From: Camellia lanceoleosa
Lineage: Eukaryota > Streptophyta > Magnoliopsida > Ericales > Theaceae
NCBI GenBank assembly: GCA_025200525.1
Contig: CM045758.1
Coordinates: 167,798,261-167,862,260 of the forward strand
Length of the DNA: 64,000 nt
Reading direction: 5' to 3'
The notes below the pieces were generated by a model. It had not been told where the DNA came from, searched no databases, and saw only the letters and a program-made list of their open reading frames with translations. The position numbers and the translations under genes were made by a program. Shown here piece after piece: positions 36,760 to 47,518 of the stretch (positions within the stretch are counted from its first letter, which is position 1; each line of letters begins with the position of its first letter).

Positions 36760-37314
36760 TCAAACTGGTAAGAAGCCGCTCGAAGAACCGCCGTCTTCTC
36801 TGGCCTTCACCTCCACCTCTGGACAATCACCGCACTTCCGGCACCTGGCCACGGCGAGGATCTGGCGGCACGACGGGCATGAGGAGTGAGATCCGAGCCA
36901 CGTGTCGATGCAGGCGACGTGGAATCCATGGCCGCACTGAGGAAGCAGGCGGATCTCGTCGCCGTCGGCGTACTCCGCCAGGCAGATCGGGCACTCGCCG
37001 AGCTTGGAGTTGGCGGCGGAGGAGTCGTAAGTGAGCCTCGGAAGCGACTGAAGGATCTTCTTCTTGAGGCCTTTGTTGGGGGCGGCGGCGGAGGAGGAGG
37101 AGGTGCTGCGGCGGAGCCAGGCGCATCGGGCCACGGCAATGAAGCCGACGACGCAGATTAGGGCGCAGAGTAGGGCGGCGAGGATGACGACGAAGTCCGA
37201 CTCGACGGCTACGGCCTCCGGGGGTTGCGCCGCCGCAGTGGTGGAGGAAGAGGAAGAGGAAGAGGAAGAGGAAGATGAGCTGACGCCGCCGAGAAATCTA
37301 GGTGGACGAGTCAT
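36760..37314 (-). CDS. ATL-type RING-H2 finger E3 ubiquitin ligase (184 aa)
   Basis: An intronless GC-rich frame on the minus strand. I chose the Met at 37314 (MTRPPRFLGG) because an upstream in-frame Met lies beyond the TATA box and the intervening residues are a translated CT repeat; short plant ATL proteins of this type begin MTRP. Layout: a 13-Ser run (residues 12-24), one transmembrane helix (about 41-63, DFVVILAALLCALICVVGFI), a basic patch, the GLD-like motif NKGLKKKILQSLP (80-92) and a RING-H2 domain with zinc ligands C108, C111, C127, H129, H132, C135, C146 and C149 plus the conserved W139. Known family role: membrane-anchored E3 ligases that recruit an E2 and ubiquitinate targets, often in defence or carbon/nitrogen responses. 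The target is unknown. The tail is short and Ser/Gly-rich (150-184). It is the only intact host gene in the window, with no operon-like neighbours. Confidence 0.95.
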   Translation of the reverse strand: MTRPPRFLGGVSSSSSSSSSSSSSTTAAAQPPEAVAVESDFVVILAALLCALICVVGFIAVARCAWLRRSTSSSSAAAPNKGLKKKILQSLPRLTYDSSAANSKLGECPICLAEYADGDEIRLLPQCGHGFHVACIDTWLGSHSSCPSCRQILAVARCRKCGDCPEVEVKAREDGGSSSGFLPV

Positions 37315-37345
37315 GGAGAGAGAGAGAGAGACAGAGAGAGGAGGA
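37315..37345 (-). promoter_or_regulatory. CT-repeat 5' leader of the ATL gene
   Basis: The minus strand reads (CT)n directly before the ATG. CT/GA-rich leaders are common in plant genes, and it lies between the predicted TATA box and the start codon. Confidence 0.6.
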
Positions 37346-37377
37346 GGTGGGGGAGGGTGGATGGAGCGGTGTGGGGG

Positions 37378-37386
37378 TATTATATA
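37378..37386 (-). promoter_or_regulatory. TATA box of the ATL gene
   Basis: The minus strand reads TATATAATA, 64 bp or more upstream of the ATG, placing transcription start near 37350 and giving a leader of roughly 35-40 nt. Confidence 0.65.
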
Positions 37387-37768
37387 ACAAGGACTGAAGT
37401 GAAAAGTGAACATGTGGGGGGTTGGAAAGTAGAAGGAGAAAAGGAGACAAAAGGTGAGAGATCCAAAGTGCTAAGCTTCTGGACTCTCTCCAGCATCCAA
37501 TACCCAAAATATTAGTGGATAGTAGGTGTTTGGCGTAAATTAAAAAAAGTGTATTTTTTTATTTATATATATTTATTTAGGTCATATTAATTAATATATA
37601 TATATATTTTAATTTTTTTAATTACTTTTTTTTATTTGTTTATATATATATATATATTTTTTTATAAAAAATTTTAAAGTATATTTATTTATAACATTCT
37701 AAACCATCCATAAATAACGTGTCAAATATATATATATATATATATTTTTCATCTCAAAATATTAAGGG

Positions 37769-37972
37769 TTATTTTGAGAAGATGGTTATAATCAATTTTT
37801 TGTAAGAGAGAGAAGTGGGTTATAATTTGGGAAGTGGATTATAACCCACTTCCCAAAAGACCCCTAAGAGTTATTTTGAGAAGATGGTTATAATTAGTTT
37901 TTTGTGAGAGAGGGAAGTGAGTTATAATCTGGGAAATAAATTATAACTCACTTCCCAAAAGACCTCTAAGTT
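37769..37972. repeat. Two tandem copies of a 102-bp unit with internal hairpin
   Basis: TTATTTTGAGAAGATGGTTA begins at 37769 and again at 37871. Each copy contains GAAGTGGGTTATAA facing TTATAACCCACTTC (second copy: GAAGTGAGTTATAA and TTATAACTCACTTC), so each can form a hairpin. The second copy carries matching changes in both arms. Confidence 0.85.
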
Positions 37973-37974
37973 CT

Positions 37975-38276
37975 GTTTGATTTAATTTTAAAATCATAAT
38001 TTAAGTGTAAAGTTATATTTTGAGTTGAGTTTTGAAAAAAAAAATTTATTTAATTATAAATTTTGAAAACAATTTTGAGTTATGTTTTGAGTCCTCATTT
38101 GGCAGGTAGCTTTTTTGAGGTTGGTATTTTTTTATTCATAAAAAGATAAAATAAACTAAAAAACTAATAAGAAAAAAAATATCACGTTCAAACTATAATC
38201 ATTTTATTTTTGAAAAATGATTTGTGTCTCGAAATTTTTCGCCTCTTTTTGCCCCTACCCAAAACGACGCTTTCGT

Positions 38277-38318
<42 letters not shown>

Positions 38319-38995
38319 CAAGAGGGAGAGAGAAAGAGGAAGAGGAGAGGAGAGAAAGAGGAGAGAAGCCGAGGATCGCCTGGGAGAAATCGTCCAAACT
38401 CGTGCCTGCCTCAGCCAGCCCGTCAATTCTCAAACCTCCCTCCTCCGCCTTCCCGTCCCTTCTGCCTGATCATCATAGTGTCCTCATCATCGCTTCGCCC
38501 CCTCTATCTCCCTGGCCTCTATTTCTTCCTCTTCTTGCTTTTTTTTCTCTTACAAAAGTCAAAAAATTCAACCCAAATGAACTTTTTAACTTCAAGTTAA
38601 AATAATCAAAAAGTCAACCCAACTTTTCAAACAAAGCCTGAATTTTGAATTGTATTTTGAAATTTTTTGAATTTATTTTTTAAAATATTTAAAAATTTTC
38701 TTAATTTTATTTTTTTAGCGTAAATATTTTTTTTATTGAAATTTTATATTTTTTTCAAAAACATAAAAATAAAAAATAATTTTAAAGAAAAAAATAAAAT
38801 TTTTTTTTGAATCTTTTTAAATAGAGTTTTGAAAAGAGTTTGATTATGTTATGAGTTTGAAAAATAATTTTTGAATTGTGTGTTTGGTTATTAGTTTTGA
38901 AAATAATTTTTGAATTGTGTGTTTAATTACGAGTTTTGAAAAGAATTTTTAATTTTTTTGATTAGAATCACGAGTCCAAAGCTAAACCAAGCACT
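37975..38995. mobile_element. AT-rich MITE-like element, host of a nested insertion
   Basis: The flanks share TTTTGAATTGTGTG and GAGTTTTGAAAA motifs. The left end TTCTGTTTGATTTAATTTTA and the right end CTAAACCAAGCACTAT form a weak inverted pair. It is interrupted by the element at 38092-38641. A related sequence lies at about 39280-39460. Confidence 0.4.
38092..38641. mobile_element. MITE-like element carrying a GC-rich insert
   Basis: The left end GTCCTCATTTGGCAGGTAGC and right end CAACTTTTCAAACAAAGCCT match, in inverse order, the ends of the 35609-35826 copy. In place of the usual AT-rich middle there is about 325 bp (38215-38540) of T-run, GA-run and C-rich sequence, including AAAACGACGCTTTCG and GATCGCCTGGGAGAAATCG. 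TTTTGA-type sequence lies on both sides, so it appears nested in an older element. Confidence 0.55.
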
Positions 38996-39004
38996 ATCTT
39001 AATT

Positions 39005-39272
39005 TCTTATTTTAATTTTGTCTCAAAATATTAGACTTTTTTTTTTAAAAAAAATCAAAATATTAGTTTCTTTTCAAAAATTAAATACTAAAATATTACG
39101 AATTTCTTATTTTACTCTTATTTTAAATTCATACATAAAAAGTATAATTATGACAATTGATATTCTCAAAAAATAACCAGAGCAATTTTAAAAAATTAGT
39201 ATTTTTGAAATGTAATAATTGTATTATTAAAAAAAAGTTAGATTTCCTAAAAAAAAGCTAAGGTTGCAACTT
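39005..39272. mobile_element. Decayed Stowaway-like MITE
   Basis: TCTCAAAATATTAG, AAATTCATACATAAAAAGTA, AATTATGACAATTGATATTC and GATTTCCTAAAAAAAAGCTA follow the same order as the Stowaway element at 41740-42042. The terminal repeats are eroded. Confidence 0.65.
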
Positions 39273-40130
39273 TCTAAATATGATTTGAGTGTAGGAGTTA
39301 TATTTTGAGTTTGTGAGTTTTGGAATTATGATTTGAATGTAAAAAATTTGATTGGTGAAAGAGTTTTGAATTGAGTGAGAAATTTTTAATGTGACATATA
39401 ATATTTGATACAAAAACTTACAACTCATAACCAAACATATAATTCAAAATTCTATTAAAACACATAAAAGGGGGAGTTGGGGTAATTGTTGTGTAGCTTG
39501 CACTATAATGACTGTTGCACTGCTCATGGGAAAAATTTTGAGTCTTATTTTGATAATTTGAACCGTTCAATTTTTAAAGAATATTCAGTAAAATATACAT
39601 ATAAATAATCAAGTTGATCGGATATCAATAGACCCTTCATCAACATGCATTTGTATTTAGTTTAATACTAACATATTTATTTTTTTATATATACAAATGC
39701 GAGTTCATGAAGGATTTACCGATATTCGATGAACTTAATTTTTTACAGATAAATTCTATTCAAAATTTTTTAAAAATATAACTATTTAAATTATCAAAAT
39801 AAAACCTAAAATAATTCCGACGAATCACACAATAATTACTATTATGCAAGCCGTACAATAATGAACTTTTGGTTCACGAAAGGGGTATATAGTTTTCTCA
39901 ACGAATAAGAAAGCAATTTCATTCACGATAAGAGATTAGCACCGTGATCTTCTCTCTTAAGTCAAAATTTTAAATTTGTCTGTGAAAAATTAAATAAACT
40001 CCATAAATAAAAGATTCTTTATAAATTTTAAATTCTACACTTTTCTAAATAAAATTTAAATTATATATAGTAAAATATTTTGGACCTCGAATCGGATGCC
40101 TCTCCCTCTAGCCCAAAAAAAAACGCTTTT

Positions 40131-40187
40131 TTTGGGCTTTTTTTTTTTTTTTTTTTTTTCTTCTTTCTTCAAACAGAGAGAGAGGAG

Positions 40188-40230
<43 letters not shown>

Positions 40231-40400
40231 GATCCTCGCCCTCCCGCCGCTCGCGCCTCGCCCACCCTCGCCCCTCCCGCCCTCCGCCCGCCCCCTCCTC
40301 CCTCCTCGCCTCGCCTCCCTCCTCCTCCCCCCTCTCCCCTCCTCCTCCCTCCCTCCTCCTCCCTCCCCCTCCTCCTCTCCTCTCCTCCCCTCTTCTTCTT
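40131..40400. repeat. T-run, GA microsatellite and C-rich tract
   Basis: A T-run (about 40139-40159), then (GA)n (40172-40228), then about 165 bp of CCTCC/CGCCC-rich sequence (40231-40395). Long open frames here are artefacts of low complexity. The T-run/CAAACAGAGAGAG order resembles the insert at 38270-38360. Confidence 0.85.
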
Positions 40401-40687
40401 CTCTTTTCCATCAAATGAAAAAAAAAAATCAAAACCATTCAACGAATGTGTTTGAGGTTTCGGAGGCTTCAACGAGCCATTCGCAGTCCCAATCGCCAAT
40501 ATATATATATATATAAAAAACTTATCAGTGATAAAGTCTGCTAAAGGGGGAAAAAAATTTTTAGAATCAATTTGAAATTATTTTGGTTTGGTGAGGGGTG
40601 TGGGATGACGGGAAAGGATGGGGAAATGTAATTTATATTTATATTTATATTTATATTTATATATATATATATTTTTGTCTATGCTTG

Positions 40688-41205
40688 ACTTAGGAGTTAT
40701 TTTGGTTAAATTAATTAATAAAGATAAAATAAACTAATTTAGTTCATAAGATAAATTATCATATTTAAATTATAATTATTATTTTTTTCACAATCATTTA
40801 ATCAATTATAAAAAAAGTCAATTTATCATGAACACAATTTTTTTAGTCAGGTTAAAATAGTCAAAAAAATAAAAAGACATGCTAAATTAGCTTATCCCAA
40901 ATGAGGGCTAAATAAACTCATATACATAGAGTTGCAAGGAAATTTTTTTATTTATTTAGATTTTTTTTGAAAAGTTGGCTATTTTTGTTGACTATTTGAC
41001 TTTTTAATTATTTTTACCTAACTAAAGTAGTTGTGTTTAAAAAGTTAATTTTTTTTTGATTTAATAATTGTGAAAGAAAAAATAAAATAATTATGGATTT
41101 AATGTGACATTTTATTTTATTGATTATTTTAACTTATCTTATCTTTTAGTAGGCTATTTTAGTCTAACCATCTATCCAAACCCATAATGGCCCTGTTTTA
41201 GAAGA
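40688..41205. mobile_element. Two adjacent MITE-like copies of the GACTTTTTGA family
   Basis: Copy one (about 40688-40918) ends AGTCAGGTTAAAATAGTCAA...CCAAATGAGGGCT. Copy two (about 40960-41205) has TTGACTATTTGACTTTTTAA, AATTATGGATTTAATGTGAC and ends CCCATAATGGCCCTG. Both match the 32.3- and 35.6-kb copies in motif order; borders are approximate. Confidence 0.5.
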
Positions 41206-41739
41206 AATTGTGAAAAAATAATTTTTTTTTTAAACAACTTATATTATTTAAAACTTTCAAATTTTGTAGTTTTTTTTTAAATTCTTCATCTCTCTCTCCT
41301 ACTCAAAAAAATTGAAAGTGACTTTTAAAATTTATAAAAAATAATAATAAAAAAAATAAAACAAAAAAAAAAAAATAAAAAAAAAAAAAAAACTTAATAT
41401 TAAAAAAAATAAATAATAAACTCAAATAAGCACCAATATAATTTAACGATCATAAATTTGCTATTTGTTTATTGAAAAATAATTAAGACCCACAAAATAC
41501 TTCTACAATTATACTCACAATGATGTAACATTATATATGTCAATTTTTAATTTATTACATATTTAATGATATACCCCCACTCTCTTGTCACACCATTATG
41601 AGTGACTTTGTGGGTCTAAAAGTGTGGGTGAACATTGCTCTGAATTTTTTTTTTAAAAACACAATATTGTTGTGTTATTATTGTTATTTTTTTAATTTTC
41701 TTTTATTATTTTACTATTTGTGCTTCAAGATTTTACTTA

Positions 41740-42042
41740 CTCCCTCCGTCCCATAATATTAGTTCCTTATTTCATTTTTTATTATCCCAAAATATTAGTC
41801 ACTCTTTAAAAATCAAGTACAAAAATAATATAAATTTTCTATTTTGCCCTTCTTTTAAATTCATAAATAATATAAAAAGTACAATTATGACATTGATATT
41901 CTCAAAAAAATGTACTATCAAAGGGTAATTTTGAAAAATCAACGGGTAATTTTGAAAGATCAACTTTTTTATAGTACAATAATTGTACTACCAAAAAAAG
42001 TTGAATTCCCTAAAAGGGACCATTATTTTGGGACAGAAGGAG
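41740..42042. mobile_element. Stowaway MITE (Tc1/mariner type), 303 bp
   Basis: The terminal inverted repeat is CTCCCTCCGTCCCA at 41740 and TGGGACAGAAGGAG at 42042, with TA on both sides (41738-41739 and 42043-42044). This terminus and the TA duplication are typical of Stowaway. Confidence 0.92.
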
Positions 42043-42142
42043 TATGATTTATCAGTCTAGTCACGGTGTGCCGTACGGACATATGTGCCTTACGTAGGGC
42101 TACAAACAAGCCAACTTGTAGGATTTGTGCCCGACTCAAGCT

Positions 42143-45100
42143 AAGGTTGGACTCAGGATTTTTCGATGGAATAATATATTTTAAGTATAATCATATAAGA
42201 AAAATGAGAATTTAATAATACAATGTAGATTAATATCTAAATTTATTGATTAAAAATAATCTAACAAAGTTGTGTTCAACGAGTCTTTAAAGATTTGAAT
42301 TCATCGATTACAGAACCTATATCAATTTTTAAAACAAGGTCTCGTTCAAGGTAGAGAGACAAGCAATCGGTAAGAAACTCTTCCCCCATTGAATTGCTAA
42401 TGGCAGTTTATGCTTCATACCCAAAAATGCTTTTTCCTTAGTCGTCGTAGAAAGAGGAAGGATTGACACAAGGCGAATTAATTTGTAGATCATGATGTAA
42501 TGCTCAAACTTTCTTATCACAAATAGTTCTTGGCACAATTCGGCTATGGTAGATATCTTATAAAACTCGGGATTACAAACAACATTAAGTTTATAATGCA
42601 TTAATTGACATCTCAAAGCATGGATGTCCTGAGAAGTGAAATCTTAGGGATAAAATTTGCCAGCAAGATTGCAAATATTATTCACATTAAAAGATCTAAA
42701 ATTGCCACTAGGATCCAAAGTCGAGCTAAGAGAAAGAAGTTCCACTAGCCCATCATCAAATCGATGTTCTAACTCCATCAATTGAAAATCAATTGTAGAG
42801 TTGAATATGTCAAAGTGATAATGATGCTCAATTGTAATGTGATCTTGTTGACGACGACGACTTGTACCCTCTTCATAAGGAGAACTTATATCATGTACCG
42901 CAATGTTATGTCGATTGCAAAATGACACTACATTTGCAAGACAAATATCCTAATCATCTTGTCTAAGTTTTTGAAGGAGAGCTTTTGTTGTGGAGATTAA
43001 TTTCATTGCATTTAACATGTTTTGAGTTTTTTGTTGTAAGGCTTGACAAAGTGTATTCACGATTCTCAAAAGGTTGTCTATCAAGTGCAAAACGAATATG
43101 AATTCAAAGCTCTTCATTATTTTGTAAACACCATTAGCTTGCCTGCGAATTTGTTGATTTGTGCTCTTTTTGAGACTTTCAACAACTGCAGAAGATGCCT
43201 CATACATATCAATCAAGTTTCTAACAGAGTCATAATGCGAGCTCCAACGAGTAACTCTAGCTCAATGCAAGATACTAATTTGATTGGCCCCTTTACCAGA
43301 TCGACACTCATCACTAGCCAACATATTTTCAATCTCACTCCTATGAAAAGATTTTAACTCACTAAGGTGCTTTAGAGAAGAAGCAACAAAATTGACAATA
43401 CAACTCAAGTGAGGAAAAAATTGCCAAATATTAGGCTTATCTTTTGCTGCCGCAATTAAGGCCAATTGTAGACGATGTGCAAAGCAATGTACATAATATG
43501 CATAAGGGCAATGTTTAAGAAATAAAGCTTGACGTCCATTCCATTCGCCAAGCATATTGCTAGCACCATCATACCCTTGACCACACATGTTTTGAATAGG
43601 GAGATTAAATTGAGAAAGGATATTCAATATCTCTTTTTTAAGAGTCAATGCAAATGTATTTTCAACACCACGATATCAAAGAACTGTTCCCCTAGCAAAC
43701 CATCATTCTTGACGTATCTCAAAATAAGGGTTATTTGTTTTTTTTTAGACTCGTCTTGGGATTCATCAACAAGAATACAAAAATAACTTCCTGCAATTTC
43801 ATCAAAAATCATATTCCTATCTCTGTTAGCAAGTATATACAAAATCTCCTTTTGGATCTTCAGAGAAGTGTATTTGGCATTTTGTGGAGCATTCTTTAAT
43901 ACAATGCTCTCAAGTGCATCATTCGCTCTCGCCTTGAACTTTAATAATTCAATTAGATTACCTTGATTCAATGAAATTGAGCTTTCTTCATGACCTCTAA
44001 AACTAAGCCCGTGAAGAGCAAGTCCTTGAATAGTTTTAATTGTTGTCTTTACCGGCATTCGATTTTTCAAAATTTCTTCTTTTGATTGCGCATTTAAAAC
44101 TTTTTCAATGTGTTGGGAAGATTTCTGTAAATTGTCATGACTAATAACACAATGACTATGCGATGAAGATGCAAGTCCGACATGAAGCAAAAAAACACAA
44201 TTGGATCCATCATTTACTCTCTTCTAATTGTTAAACCCCTCATTAACAAGTGTAGAACGACTGATCGCCTTATTTGGCTGATCAAACAAAAAGCATGAAA
44301 ACAATATGTTTTATCCTTTGAAGGAAAATACTTTAGTCAAGAAAACTATTTAAACCAAATATGTTAGAATCGGCGATTCTGTTTTCCAAATGAGGACCTA
44401 GGATACTCAAGTTTAGGTTGATAAGGCCTCAAGTTCACATAACCTCGTCTAACCTCATCCCATTAATTAACCGGATATTCACAAATTTGCAAGCATAACC
44501 TTGGATCCCATTCAATAACAGCTAAATCAAATTCACTTGGTTTATTTGCTTGAGACATGAAAGGTGGTTGCGCGTCAGAAAATGAGGTTTCAACAACATT
44601 AGATGTTATACTATTAGACTTCTATTTTGATTGATAGAATGAGAAAAATGTTTTGTCTTTTTTGATTGGTGGAGGTTCCATTATTTATAACCTAAAAAAA
44701 ACAAAAAACTAGCCCTATTTAATATTAAACCAGAGTATATCAGCAATAATTTTAAATATTAGGGTTTTTATATATATCCTCAATAATTTTTATTTAGGCT
44801 TTCATTATTTTGATATGTGTCCAAAAAAAACTGTTCAAAGTTCAAAAACTAAAAACAATATAAAACAAAAAGGTTAAGAGCAAAAAAGATTAAGAAGAAA
44901 AAAAGATTAAGAAAAAAAATCCATTCAGGCCGTGAAGTCATGAGATGTCAGATAAGATTAAAAGCAATAAGATTAATCAAATCCATTCTCAACCAAAATA
45001 AGATTAAAAAGAAGAAAAAAAGGGGGGGGGGGGGGTTAAAGTCATGAAAGAACAGCACTTGTACCACCGATGGGAAGAAGAGGAAGTGAAGAAGAGTCTG

Positions 45101-45387
45101 AGAGAAGCTGCTGATGGGGCTGCCTTTTTATATTTTTGGGCTGCCTCTTTAAACAAATACAAACCTATTGGGCTGCCTATTTATTTTTTTGGGTAAGTGT
45201 TGGGCTACTGTTGGGCTGCCTATCTAAAAAACAAACGAAAAAAATTATTGACCCTTATTTGGGGTTGGGCTGGGAGGCCAGGCTGGACTGGGTGACTGGG
45301 TTGGGACGGGTTGAAAATTTTTTTTGTACAAATTTTTAAAATTTTGGGCTTGGCTGCAACCACTTATGCCCAGCCCTAGGTCCGCCC
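42143..45387 (-). mobile_element. hAT transposon, 3.2 kb, with a broken transposase gene
   Basis: The left terminus AAGGTTGGACTCAGGATTTT and the reverse complement of the right terminus (GGGCGGACCTAGGGCTGGG) are related. They resemble ends of plant hAT elements that carry zinc-finger/DUF4371 transposases. Flanking 8-mers ctcaagct (42135-42142) and ttcaagct (45388-45395) match at 7 of 8 positions, as expected for an old hAT target duplication. The gene within reads on the minus strand. The insertion appears to sit within an older repeat: TAGGGCTACAAACAAGCC lies to the left and GAGTTTGAGTTTGAAC to the right. Confidence 0.8.
42276..44681 (-). pseudogene. hAT-type transposase / ZMYM1-like protein (TTF zinc finger, DUF4371, hAT dimerisation), inactivated
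   Basis: The minus-strand reading starts at an ATG at 44681 (MEPPPIKKDKTFFSFYQSK) and hits a stop soon after. A decayed TTF-type zinc-finger region follows (44500-44290: YPRSSFGKQNRRF, PSKDKTYCF). DUF4371 is clear at 44190-43645 (SHDNLQKSSQHIEK, SYFCILVDESQDESKKKQ), then MCGQGYDGASNMLGEWNG and YYVHCFAHRLQLAL (43262-43648). The C-terminal half is split over 43216-42950, 42928-42644 and 42616-42329. It ends in a hAT dimerisation-like tail (LSLYLERDL, VIDEFKSLKTR) with a stop at 42276. At least five disruptions are visible. It fills the hAT element and would have been its transposase. Confidence 0.88.
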
Positions 45388-45395
45388 TTCAAGCT

Positions 45396-46600
45396 CCATA
45401 ATGTAAAAAAAAATGCTAATATATATAAATAATATTTTTACATTGTTTAATATGTAAATCATATAATTATTCTATTATTTAAATAAAAAATAAATAAACT
45501 GAGTTTATTCGAGTTTGAGTTTGAACTTGAACTCGAATCATTTATTAAACAAGACTATAAAAATTTAATTTGAACTCGTATATTTACTTAACAAATCAAA
45601 TTGAACCGAGCTCACAAATAATATGATTCATTTGGTCTTTCCGATGTACTTAAAAAAAAATTACGATTCATTTACAACACTAACTTTAAGGGTATATTTT
45701 AACAAAATTCATATTAAACAACAACACTACAAATCTATTTTTATCAATTTAAAATTTATCCAGAAAAAGAAATTAATAGTTCAAATTTATTTTGTTTATG
45801 AATTTTATATTTCATCAATTTAATCTTTACCACATAAATCTATTCGGGATAAATTATAAATTTATAAGGATGAATTCTTAACATTTTTTGCCATTAAAAC
45901 TTTGGATGCCCAAAAGCAAACACACACAAAAGCTCCAGAAAACAGAGATGACCACATATGCTTTCTGGGAATCACAAGAAAATGGTTCAGACTGAGAGCT
46001 AGTCCTACCTGCCTTTAATTTATCTACCAAGAAGAAAAAAGCTTGGTTTGGACACATACTTTATAGTTTAATAATGGAATAAGTAAATATATATATATAT
46101 ATATAAATATGGAAGGACGCAACTCATCAGAGTTGCAACGCCTCTTTCTGAGTTGCACCTCTCATATTTTGCTTATTGTTTGGTCTTATACTCTGAATTA
46201 TGTTTTTTCTAATTTAGATAGAAATTTAAAAAAGAAAAAAAAATTTAAAGAAATGGAAAAAAAAAAAAAATAGAAGCTTATGCTTAATTTATATTTCTCA
46301 ATTTTTTAATTTTAAAATTTTGCCCAAATTCATCCTCTGCACATGTGAAAGATGGTGCACTTCAAATGCCATTTGTTTGTCAAATTAAATTGGATAAAAT
46401 TATTAGTACAATAAAATTGAGTAAAGAAATTACTAGTGTGGTAGTATTAAATTAGAAACAAATTATATTTGTTTGTGTAGTAATATGAATTTAAGTAAAA
46501 ATTCTCATTATATATATATAATAAAAAAAAAGTTCTATATTTTTATTGTATGAGTATGAAATAATCTTCACTCATATAATCCTGTTGATCAAATTTGCGC
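45396..46600. other. AT-rich intergenic DNA
   Basis: It includes the remnant GAGTTTATTCGAGTTTGAGT (about 45500) of an older element and TA microsatellites. No gene is seen. Confidence 0.55.
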
Positions 46601-47049
46601 TCCTCCAAACGTCATTGTGACACCTAAAATTACAAACATGAGTTAGCCAACGGATGTGTACGGGAAACTCCTTCGATACCTAAGTCAGCAAATAGACTAA
46701 AGAGGCCAAACCTTTGTGAATTCAGGAGTATGAATTGCAATAGCTGGGATGAGGGTTTGGTTTGAGTTTTTGTAGATTCCTTATGGCACAATCTTAGTAA
46801 AACTCTATCTCTCCTTTGTAGAGTCTTCTTAGTGATCACATTCCTAAAGGATAATACTTATCCTTTAACACTATTCTTATTGCAAGTTAAGTGAGATGGC
46901 ACAACTCTTTGCCCGATTTTTTACCGTGCACTGGCTTAACCGTCCTACACATAACGCTGTGCATGGCGAGCCACCTTGTTGACATTGTGTGGATCTTCTC
47001 CTAGCTTGGTCAAACCTCCATTCTTAGTCCTTTGACTGCCTTCCCTTGT
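46601..47049. other. Retroelement-like non-coding DNA
   Basis: No open frame or domain is recognised. It shares TTGGTCAAAC/TTTGACTGCCTT motifs with the arrays to the right, so it may be the untranslated part of a Tat-like element. Confidence 0.4.
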
Positions 47050-47270
47050 AGCTCAGTCAAAGTGCTGATCGCCATTAGGAAGTAGCTAGATCCAGAAAAT
47101 TGGGTATTTACGAATTCGGTCAAACATCCTTGACCGCAACTAGGAAATAGTTAGGTCTAAAAGTATGGGTATTTACTAGTTCGGTCAAACATCTTTGACC
47201 GCCACTAGGAAGTAGCTAGGTCTAGAAATATAGGCATTTACTAGTTCGGTCAAATATCTTTAACCACCTT
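47050..47270. repeat. 65-bp tandem repeat, about three copies
   Basis: TTCGGTCAAACATC starts at 47115, 47180 and 47245 (65-bp spacing), with CTAGGAAGTAGCTAGGTCTA and GGTATTTACTAG between. Confidence 0.9.
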
Positions 47271-47518
47271 CTAACCTAGCTTTGGTCAAACCATTAATAG
47301 CCTTCCAACCAAGCTTCGGTCAAATCTTTGACTGCCTTCGAACATAGCTTCAATTAAACATTTGATTGCCTTCCAACCTAGCTTTGGTCAAGCCTTTGAT
47401 CACCTTCCAACCTAGCTCAGCCCAATTTGGCTACACAACTTACCCTCTCAATTGTCTCTTAATTCTATCTGTAGTACATGATTAGAATTACTTTGTCTAG
47501 CCAAGCTACTTTGCCTCA

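Noticed and set aside
36807..37387. Several overlapping long frames on both strands over the ATL gene
   Set aside because: They are GC-rich shadows of the RING-H2 frame, with low-complexity Arg/Glu/Pro content.
38188..38605. Long frames rich in Lys/Phe/Arg on both strands
   Set aside because: They translate T-runs and GA repeats only.
40056..40499. Frames of 90-147 aa on both strands
   Set aside because: They come from the (GA)n and C-rich tract; no domain or start context supports them.
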